From Monoplex corrugatus (Eukaryota; Mollusca; Gastropoda; Littorinimorpha; Ranellidae): DNA of 64,000 nucleotides. This document shows positions 11,734 through 64,000 of the stretch, piece by piece (position 1 is the stretch's first letter; the number at the start of each line of letters is the position of its first letter). The stretch covers positions 38,622,466 to 38,686,465 of the forward strand of contig JAPXFY010000016.1 in assembly GCA_030674185.1 (NCBI GenBank). Direction: 5' to 3'. Made by a program: the position numbers and the translations under genes. The notes beneath the pieces are model-generated. The model made no database searches. It saw only the letters and a list, made by a program, of their open reading frames with translations, and was not told the origin of the DNA.

Positions 11734-12139
11734 GTTCCCATCAATCTGGTGGTTGTCAACTTAGTGTTCCATAGGTTCTTCCCTCCTCCCGCCATCCCAT
11801 ACCGTCCTCATTTCAAGATCTTGGTAGCATATAGGGTTTTGTGCAGGCTCAGGAAGCCTGACAGATAATTGCTGGACCATATACGGAATTGTCTGAGTGC
11901 AATGAATCGTTCTTGAAACAAACTCTGAACTCCAAATTCTATACTACAGTATAGTTTACTCATCACCCATACCTTCTACACCAACACAAAGTTTAATTTT
12001 GTCACGTGCGTGGTATACAGCTCAGTTCTGTAGATCCTTCATTTAGACTGCTGTGATGGGTTACCGAGACCATCGCATCCTTAAACACTTGACATTTCGT
12101 GTCAGTCTTGAGTTTATCTTACTATTCATTAAGCTTGTA

Positions 12140-13465
12140 CGAGGGTTGTTCAATTTAAGATGACACTAGGCTTGCCGTTTGAAAACGAAGCAACGCACAG
12201 AAAAATGTTTATACCAAACACAACTTTAAAGTTTACCTGATTAGCATGCAGAAAATAAAGTTGACATCATGACGCAACTCGGAGTATGACGTAATTACAA
12301 ATGTGTTTCAAATAGCTGAGCCTGAAAAAAATGGACGTCACCAATGAGCAATTTCGTTTCTACACTTTCACAAGGCTACAACTTGGTGACGATTGTAGGA
12401 AGATACACGCAGATTTGCAAGCTGTTTACGGAACGGATTGTGTTGTCTTACCGCACAGTTTGCAGGTGGGTCAAACAATTAGGAGCAGGTAGAGTGCCAT
12501 CTGATTGGGGTAATCGTGCAGAGCGAGCTTTACCAGCTCGGAACGAACAAAACATTGCATATGTGAAAAGACTGATAGAGGAGGATCCACATTCGACTGT
12601 GCGGGAATTAAGCGAGGCATGTGAGCTTTCAATTGGCACCATTAACAACATTCTGCACAAAGACCTTCACATGAGAAAACTGGCTGCAAGATGGGTGCCA
12701 CATCTCTTAAGTGATGATCAGAAGCAGCAGCGGGTGGCATGTTCACGCAAACTGCTCGATGAGTTTGAGCCCAACGGGCCAAAACGACTGTGTGACTTAG
12801 TGACGGGAGATGAGAGTTGGCTCACATTCTACGGCATCCCCAACAAACGCTGCAACCGCATGTGGGTTGGCCCTGACGGAGACCGACCAGTTGTTCTTCG
12901 CCCAGGATTCCAGAGTCGCAAGCGACTGTTTTCTATTTTTTTCAACACGCAAGGCCTTGTGGCAATTGACATTTTGCCTGAGAAATCAACAATCACTGCC
13001 TCCTACTATACCCAAGTTGTGCTCCCCAAAGTTGTAGGAAAAATCCATGAGCAGCGCCCAACCGTCGGCACCCAGAGGACCCTTCTTCTGCATGACAATG
13101 CCAGTGCCCATAAGGCGAAGGTCACCACAACCTTCCTGAGCGAGCAAGGGATCCAAGTTTTGGACCACCCACCCTACAGCCCCGACTTGGCCCCATGCGA
13201 CTTCTGGCTGTTCCCTGTTCTGAAGGAAAAGCTCGCTGGGCGTAAGTTTGACCGGGTACAAGACCTCGCCAAAGCCGTAAGATCAGAGTTGTCTGGTCTG
13301 CCTAAAACCGACTATCAGAGGGCGCTTGAGAATTGGCGTAGGAGGCTTGAACTTTGCATCCTAGCCAACGGAGAATACTTCGAGGGGATGTAAAAGTTTC
13401 AAGTTGCTGAGATGAGAGGTACGTTTTTTAAGGGGGTGGTGACATCTTAAATTGAACAACCCTCG
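12140..13465 (+). mobile_element. mariner-like transposon, copy 1 (frameshifted)
   Basis: 1,326 bp, bounded by TA (12138-12139, 13466-13467) and inverted repeats CGAGGGTTGTTCAATTTAAG at both ends. Nearly identical to 25,327-26,651 in opposite orientation, but one base longer: an extra T in GTGTTGTCTTAC near 12,443. Confidence 0.95.
12331..13393 (+). pseudogene. mariner transposase, one-base insertion
   Basis: The original ATG is at 12,331, by comparison with copy 2. The extra T near 12,443 throws the first 37 codons out of frame; from SYRTVCRWVKQLG on the protein is the same as copy 2 apart from one visible change (QDLAKAV for QDFAKAV). It keeps the helix-turn-helix region, WVPHLL, and the D,D34D triad (TGDESWL, LLHDNASAH, YSPDLAPCD). 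An ATG at 12,344 gives a 349-codon open frame, but its first 30 or so residues are out-of-frame sequence. Confidence 0.9.
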
Positions 13466-15490
13466 TAATACATATAAATATGGCTTGAATTTATCTTACT
13501 ATTAATCTTACTCAGAATGCACATTAACAAGTTGACACTGTAACTTACATCTACAAGGGCAATGTTCCTTTCAAGGAAAGTAATCTTACATGTCAAGGGA
13601 AAAACATTGATTAATTCCATTTCATGAAGCAGTACTGATGTTCATGTTGCCACAGGCATGGAATTTGGGGATTTTGGGGGTTTTGTTTTTGGTTGGTTGA
13701 TTGTTTTATTTGTTTGTTTGTTTGTTGTTGGTTTCTTTTTTTTTTGGCCATTGTGGTTAGATGAATTTGAAAGATTCAGGATTCCTCATTTATTATCAGG
13801 CTTCTGATCATGTTTGGCATATACAGCCTGTTTTCAAGACGACAACTAGAAATACATCTCTAACAGAATCAGAAAAGGAAAACTGTCAGAATGGTCTGAC
13901 CACCTCTTTTTCAAGAAAATGTGTATGCTTATTCTTCTAATCAAGTTCATGTGACTGTTACATTTTCATCCAAATATTACATTTTTACCCAAATGTTACA
14001 ATTTTACCCAAATAACATACACAATGAATTCAAGTATGGAAGCACATGAACAGGTGTAGTCATTGACATTAGAGAATCATGAACACAGTTCTGGCATCAC
14101 GATTGTCGCAAACTATTTGAGTCTAAATATTGAATCCTGTCAGTGTCACCAATCATCATGATAACTAATTCTCCACCAACACTGCTGTCAACACTACTGC
14201 CACATGATGTTCACGTTCCCTTTTCAAGATTGCACTGTAGTACTTGAATGATTCTAAATGCACTAACATAACAAATTCCATACAATGTAATGATCATGAT
14301 CCATGACAACTATGGTATGTGTTGTTAGTCTCTGCATATATCCTACACACTGTAATTTATCATCTGCTAATGCTATTTGCCAGTATGTCCATTTATTTTG
14401 TTAAAAAGCTGTGAAAAAATCCTTTATTTTGCAAAAAAATTATGAAACCCCCCCCCCCCCCCCCCCCCCCCCCAGACCTGGCTGTTGTAAATGTGACCCA
14501 TTTATCAGATATCTTTGATTTTTCCCCCACTTCTTCTGCTTACCAATTCATTCGCTTCATTTCTTCCATCTTTTGTAATAATTTGTACTGATTCTCATAT
14601 ACATACATATGTACGTGTGTTTATATTTGTGTAATAAGTTCAACATAAAACAAAGCAGAATGTGACAAAGAATCAACTCAACGTATCACAGTCAAATAAT
14701 ACCAAACAAATGCCAATGACGCTTTTTCCTTCTAATTCTTAACCCAACGAAGACACAAGACTGATTTAACAGCGACGCAAAACATTATCTGCAAGTTTAG
14801 TCATGCCATCAGCTGAGTGCAAGGAAGACACATAAGCACACACACATGATGTTTCACAGATCTTCTGATCCTCACAAAAAGTCTCTACCCACTAGTATTT
14901 CCAACACAAATGGACAAATCATTCATAATCTTCAAACTCATGATCCGAATCAGCCATCAACAAGCTTTCGCTAGTGATCATAGTGTCACTGTCTAATGAT
15001 GGGTATCAGTGATGGATGGCTTGTGACCTTGTTAACATAATTATTGACCTTGCAATCTTCAGACCCTTTACACTGGTTCAGACAATTATGACAGCACCAA
15101 CAAACTATATCCCATGAAATCTAAGATGATTTCTTTATCAGTATGAAATCGACTTCCTTCCCCATAAAGTCATAATACGCCCAACTGACTTATGGTATTG
15201 CAAGTTCCAAATGAAACAATATGAATCTTAAAACACATCATCTGTAAGCTTCTGGCCAAAATGCTGCAGAACAAACGTTCTGAACAACTTCTGCCAAAAA
15301 CTGCAGTATCCAAAACCATGCATCCTGTAAGCAACCCATCTTCCTATTTGCAGATCACCAGAACACAAGACGAAATAATTAGCAAGCATTCATACCAAAA
15401 AACAACAAAATAATCAACAGAAAGCAACTGCAGATTAGTCTGAGCACCATGCCTTTCATGCTGTTTTTTTCACACTACTGTCCATCCCCT
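13466..15490. other. no gene recognised
   Basis: AT-rich sequence with a poly-C run at about 14,449-14,473 and no convincing coding frame or family on either strand. CTTGAATTTATCTTACTATT at 13,485 resembles the left flank of the mariner at 12,110. Confidence 0.6.
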
Positions 15491-15497
15491 TATGGTA

Positions 15498-15577
15498 TTA
15501 ACCCTTTATATCCTCACCCTATCCACCAGATTCCTGTTTGCAGGTGAAGGACAGGGTGTGGGTATGAAAAGGTTAAC
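15498..15577 (+). mobile_element. short TTAA-bounded palindromic element
   Basis: About 80 bp: TTAACCCTTTATATCCTCAC to GGTATGAAAAGGTTAA around a small hairpin. The minimal version of the family. Confidence 0.65.
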
Positions 15578-15722
15578 TGCAGTATCTCCTTATGACCTGA
15601 ATACCATTCAATCTTCTCCTGCATTTTTCTCACCACACAATGTCAAAGTCAATTTTTAAATGCATAATTACAAATCATTAATGCATAATGATACAATCAT
15701 TTGTTATCTCTTTGATGTTTTC

Positions 15723-15918
15723 TGTAACCCTTTGACTCCTGCACCCTATCCACCAACTGCAAACACTTAACCCTCTGACTCCCTCATCATATCTATCAGC
15801 TTCCTGCAGGAAGCTGGCGGATAGGATGAGGGAGTCAAAGGGTCAAGTTTTTGCTTTCTAGAAAGGTTGACAAAGCAGGATTTTAGTGGACAGAGTGCAG
15901 AAGTCAAAGGGGTTAAGC
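15723..15918 (+). mobile_element. TTAA-bounded palindromic element
   Basis: Has all parts: left end AACCCTTTGACTCCTGCACC, internal TTAACCCTCTGACTCC, the hairpin centred on CTTCCTGCAGGAAG, AGTTTTTGCTTTCTAGAAAG, and the right end AAGTCAAAGGGGTTAA. Confidence 0.8.
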
Positions 15919-16164
15919 ATTCTCATCATTTCTGTCTTTATCAGTATACACACACATTGTTCATCACAAACAGAACAATGTAATGCACATGACATGTGCC
16001 TATAAAGCAATAAAACACATCTTTCATCACATATAAAATAGTCTGTCAAGTACATGACAATGACTTAAATAATCTCTGCCTTGCTTTCACTATCTGTCAC
16101 CAACCATCAGTACAAAGAACAGGATACCCTATAATGCACATGACACCAAACATTGCTGTACAAC

Positions 16165-16240
16165 TTAACTTTCAGTTTCTCAAGATAATGTCTCCGCATT
16201 CAGAATAAATTCCTATGCACCGATGCCACAAAAACCATGT
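16165..16240 (+). repeat. dispersed repeat, copy 1
   Basis: TTTCTCAAGATAATGTCTCC and ATTCAGAATAAATTCCTATG match 18,470-18,545. It resembles a conserved SINE domain that I recall from other molluscs, but I could not test this. Confidence 0.5.
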
Positions 16241-16377
16241 TATAAATAAGATCCAAAACAATCATTGCATAAGCCATAAGCCCACATATAGACTCTATGA
16301 GTTGGAAAGAGTCTTACGCAACTTGCACAGACTGACAACACATGCACCCTCACCGCAAGTTTCTCCATCAGATCTGC

Positions 16378-16552
16378 TAACCCTTTGACTCCCGCACCTT
16401 GTCCACCAGCATTCTGCATTGTCAAAAATGTTAGCAAAGCAAAATCTTAACCCTTTGACTCCCTCACCAGGAAGCTGGGGGAAAGGGTGATGGAGTCAAA
16501 GGGTTAAGTTTTTGCAGTTGATGGATAGAGTGTGGGAGTCAAAGGGTTAAAC
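16378..16552 (+). mobile_element. TTAA-bounded palindromic element
   Basis: Begins CTAACCCTTTGACTCCCGCA, has the internal TTAACCCTTTGACTCCCTCA with a partly deleted hairpin, and ends GAGTCAAAGGGTTAA. Confidence 0.8.
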
Positions 16553-16739
16553 AGGTCTACTGATGCTGAAGTGACTAGAAAGATGGCTTCAAGTAACACT
16601 CAACACATACTCAGACACTGATAGTAAACATCCAGGATTATCATCCACACGACATAGAAAATTAGTGCACATTTGTGTAATCTGTATTCATACTGAAATG
16701 TGAATCAAAGCGACTGCCAGCGTTCAAGCATTATTTTGT

Positions 16740-16870
16740 TGTTATCTTTTGTATACACTTGACAAAGACCAGTTGGTAGAATAGTTGCACCTGTCTTGTT
16801 TTGTAGTATTGAATACACATTCTAATTTTATTTTTGTGTTTTTCTGGTTCTGTATTCATACTCCAACAAT
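16740..16870 (+). repeat. dispersed repeat C, copy 1
   Basis: CACTTGACAAAGACCAGTTG with GCACCTGTCTTGTTTTGT and a TTTTTCTGGTTC end is shared with 37,675-37,780 and 48,150-48,260. No coding potential. Confidence 0.6.
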
Positions 16871-17174
16871 CACATTCTTTCTGATGAGATGATAAACCAA
16901 CAGCCCATGTACAACACATGCTCAGAGCACATTAAAGATCCTACAGCAACAAAGGAGGTGTCCCTGGCATAATTCTGTACAAAGGTTCTCTTACACAGGT
17001 AAACATAAATACACACACAAAAGAAAGAGAAAAAAAGGACTATGGTAAATACTCTCCTTGGAAGAGCAATCTGAATTTCACACAGTAAATCCATTGTGAC
17101 AATACAAAAAGAAGCACAATCTGCAGTCATCCAAACAATACAAACATTGTGTAAATTTAAATGCTGTCCTATAA

Positions 17175-17365
17175 CTGTGAGGTCACAGGGTGGTGAGGTG
17201 GTAGAAACATCGACTTTTCTCAAGGCCAGCATTACGACGGCACTGTCCAACTCCTCTCTCCTGCTGCTTTACTTTCCCTAACCGTCAGCAGTGGTGCGCA
17301 CCAATCTCACGGCTGGGTGGAAAGGATGCTACTCGCACAAAGTTTCAGCCATTCAGAGTTGAACA
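17175..17365 (+). repeat. dispersed repeat B, copy 2
   Basis: GGTGAGGTGGTAGAAACATC, AAGGCCAGCATTACGACGGC and ACGGCTGGGTGGAAAGGATG match the other members at 10,825 and 31,378. The stretch 17,366-17,930 shows nothing recognised. Confidence 0.65.
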
Positions 17366-17934
17366 CACACAATCTGAGTGGAAGGTGGGAGTTCTGCCCC
17401 CACCCCCAACCAAAACTCTAGAGATGACTGCACATCTATGTGAACAAGCTGGAAAGTGCACAGATGAGTACAAGCAATGAACAAAATATACAAAACACAT
17501 AACAAGCTTTGAGCAGTCCATCATCATTCTAGGATTAATTTTTCACCAAAGGAAATATGGATCAGTGGCAACAAAAACATCAAGACATCCATGTCGGTAG
17601 CAAACATGAGCTGGGTTTGAGCAAATTAAGATACCGAACTGATAACTCCATCAAACTATTTCAATAAATAAATGAACATAGATTTCCCTGTACTGATGTG
17701 ACTGGAAAAAATGGGAAAACTAACAAAAAAGTTAAAAAAAAGATACGAACAATCATCATTGATGAAAAAAGTAAATAAATAAAAATACAGACTTTTTTTA
17801 CAAAAAGGGAAAGGGTGAGAACATTTACAACACACAAATAGGTTTCAGTTTCAAATAAGTTATTACTATTTTTGAACTGCTGTTTGGACATGTTTTGGCA
17901 TGTTCTGTGTGAGTGTGTGTGGTATGTGTGTTGT

Positions 17935-18048
<114 letters not shown>

Positions 18049-18099
18049 CTGCATAAATGTGCATACATACAAAAGTTCATGTGTATATGTGTCTTTTGA

Positions 18100-18105
18100 T
18101 TTATT
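18100..18105 (-). promoter_or_regulatory. candidate poly(A) signal for NBAS
   Basis: AATAAA on the minus strand about 785 bases after the NBAS stop. ATTAAA variants occur nearer, around 18,467 and 18,226. I could not see which, if any, is used. Confidence 0.2.
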
Positions 18106-18469
18106 TTACATGTCACACCAAAGCAGCAAACAGTGTGTCAATGAACTCATCTTGAACAGTTTCAGGAACTCTTTTCACTTAATAAACCTAAGCGGCACTC
18201 AAGTATGTGGACACACCCTACCCATTTTTAATTGTTTAACTTTCAAGAACTATGGAATCTGCAAAATGTTGTCTCACAGGCTACATACTCATTAGAATGG
18301 ACACAGAAAACAAAACATCATGAACGAAAACAAAACAAAATCCAAGCCTCACACACCTACATCTGCCATACAACTTGATTCATCAGACAAGCTTTGCACA
18401 CCATAAGATTAATACAACTAAATCACAACTAGATCTCACATACAATTCAATTCATGTCAGTCTCAGTTT

Positions 18470-18545
18470 TAATTTCTCAAGATGATGTCTCCGCGCTCGG
18501 AATGAATTCCATATGCACTAACATCACAAGTGCCACGTAACGGTA
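18470..18545 (+). repeat. dispersed repeat, second copy of 16,165 block
   Basis: TTTCTCAAGATGATGTCTCC followed by GCTCGGAATGAATTCC. It lies in the presumed 3' UTR or flank of NBAS. Confidence 0.5.
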
Positions 18546-18624
18546 ATCATGGCACAAGTCTTAAGCCTGCCCATAAATCCATGGGCTGGACAGGTCCTGA
18601 GGTCCTACCTAGCCTATATTAGTT

Positions 18625-18678
18625 GCCAACAGCACCCAGTGTTCCCAGGCGTCACCCATCCAATTACTAATCGGGCCC
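18625..18678 (-). pseudogene. 5S rRNA-derived fragment (3' half)
   Basis: On the minus strand it reads GGGCCCGATTAGTAATTGGA, then TGGGTGACGCCTGGGAACAC, then GGGTGCTGTTGGC. This follows the 3' half of metazoan 5S rRNA with a few changes and one missing C. It is truncated, so not a working gene. It could be a 5S pseudogene or the head of a 5S-derived SINE. Confidence 0.75.
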
Positions 18679-18889
18679 AATTCACTAAACAAGTGTTGTA
18701 TACCATAAGACTAATACAACTAAATCACATTAAGATCTGCCATACAACTCAATTTGCTACACAAGCTTTGTACACCTCAAGACTAATACAACTAAATCAC
18801 ACTAAGATCTGCCATACGACTCAAGCTTTGCACACCCACAACCATCAGAAAAGAATGAGGCACTCCTACAGGTGCACAGTGAGACGAGA

Positions 18890-62708
<43,819 letters not shown>

Positions 62709-64000
62709 CTGTTTTGATAAAAACACATGCACAGAAGTTTGTGGAATACTTTACGACAGATTCTGGTGTGAAATACTTTAACTCTATTATGACTGCACTT
62801 GCCACAGCTGAGCTCTCCTGCTGGCCTAGGGCTGCCACAGTGAAATCACTGAGAACCGGGTGCAAGTGAACTTATCCATCGATTTTAGACAAAGAAACCG
62901 GCAAAACGTAGCTGAAGTGTTCAACGGAAGTTCCATCCACAAGGGACGCAACTGCCAACTACGAAATCATTAGCATAACAAAAGTAGAGGGAGTTATATA
63001 CCCTAGACCGTCTGTTACGATGATCGAAGTAGTCCGTCCTCAGTGAGAGCTCAGCTGTTACTTCGATCGAAGTAGCCCGTTGTCAACGAGTTAACATGTG
63101 TTCTGACAGACTTGTGGACAGACCATGGTGCAGAATACTTTATATTTAACAAGTATCTGTAACAGGCCTTGAACCTTGAATATATATAGGACAGGTTGTG
63201 GGCTAATTTTCTTTATTTCTTCTTCACAGATTTGTTGGCATAGTTTTCAAAATCCAGTTCAGTTGGCTTTTAAAGTTCTGTTCACGTTTCATTTATGTAT
63301 CTTTGTCCTCTGTTTCTGTATGGCCAGTGTGACCTCTGTAGAAAGGGGGACACAGAGGCAAGAGCAGAACAAATGACAGAAGTCGTAACAGTAAAACACA
63401 GCAAAACACACAGCCAACACAAGCTATGAGAAAGACCTCTGGAAGATCAAAACATAGACGATGATGGTGGTGGTGGATTTTCCTGTTGATCCTGTGAAAT
63501 ACACCAGTGATCCTGGTGGCATGTTCTTCCGCAGGTACAACATGGGAAGGTATCCTACGACTCTGGGTTTTGCTTACACCAGTTCTTCTTCTATTGAATA
63601 GCAGTTGCTCTGCTGTTCAAATGTGACTGTGCCCTGCATACGTTGCTGTCTTCTGCAGGCAATGTTTTCCCAGTTGTAGTGTTGATGCCACAACTGATGA
63701 AGTTGGCCTTCAGAGCATCCCTGTTTCGCTTTAGTGTTTTTCTTGGGTCATAACATCCTCACATCGGCTCTCCATACGGATGCATCTTTGGGATGCAACT
63801 GTCTTTCACAGGGACAACATGTTATACACAGAAACCTGACATTTGAGGACTGTACACTCAATCTGTCAAAAGGGAGACAACTCAACAAGCAGCTGATTGC
63901 CACACAGATCAATTCATTTCATAAAGTATGGTTACATGGGGTACCAATCTACATGACCAGAAATGTAGCAAAATGATAAGAAATTCAGAAGGATACAGAG
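62709..64000. other. NBAS intron upstream of exon 1, no gene recognised
   Basis: Contains GATCGAAGTAGTCCG and CGATCGAAGTAGCCCG (63,022-63,083), a pair of similar short blocks, and TGTTCAAATGTGACTGTGCC at 63,613, which also occurs at 34,543. No exon with splice sites was found. Confidence 0.5.

Noticed and set aside
12344..12440. ATG at 12,344 as true start of mariner copy 1
   Set aside because: Comparison with copy 2 shows the start at 12,331 and a one-base insertion; residues before SYRTV are out of frame.
63734..63976. 80-codon plus-strand frame at the window end
   Set aside because: No motif, no splice context, and typical length for a chance frame.

Overview
The window is animal nuclear DNA. 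It holds one split gene, buried in repeats, and no complete gene. The mix of RTE-, L2- and Tx1-type LINEs, tRNA-derived SINEs, a mariner with a MOS1/SETMAR-like transposase and very dense (GT)n tracts suggests a mollusc, probably a gastropod. That is an inference; nothing here fixes the species.

Host gene: fourteen exons on the minus strand (62,708 down to 18,890) join with perfect phase agreement and GT-AG borders into a 645-residue carboxy-terminal part of NBAS, the NRZ tethering-complex subunit. Its 5' exons lie beyond position 64,000. The exons are 92-248 bp and the introns 0.4-10.6 kb. I recognised no other host gene. Everything below about 18,000 appears to lie downstream of the gene and is repeat-rich.

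Layout: 1-4,140, microsatellites and small dispersed repeats. 4,139-9,805, a palindromic TTAA-bounded repeat family, interrupted by a nearly full-length RTE LINE (4,284-7,473, 8-bp target duplication) and by an older LINE fragment. 12,140-13,465 and 25,327-26,651, two almost identical mariner copies in opposite orientation, one with an intact transposase frame. 18,983-24,848, the last NBAS intron, made almost entirely of two tandem arrays. 25,000-62,700, NBAS exons separated by SINEs, LINE fragments, a piggyBac-type element, two further terminal-inverted-repeat elements, a 5.96-kb Tx1-type LINE with a 12-bp target duplication, and eight or more minisatellites.

Most striking observation: several minisatellites are not random intronic repeats but start exactly at, or copy, the splice sites of neighbouring NBAS exons. 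The exon-13 donor begins a 47-bp array of roughly 110 units, each carrying a good 5' splice site. The exon-14 acceptor tract ends a 105-bp array. The exon-6 end plus donor is copied in a 52-bp array of about 45 units. The exon-10 acceptor is copied about seven times upstream. Decayed copies of the ends of exons 2, 7 and 8 and of the start of exon 9 also lie in the introns. A second theme is a dispersed hairpin family bounded by TTAACCCTTTGACTCC, which looks like a non-autonomous piggyBac-type element and occurs at least ten times.
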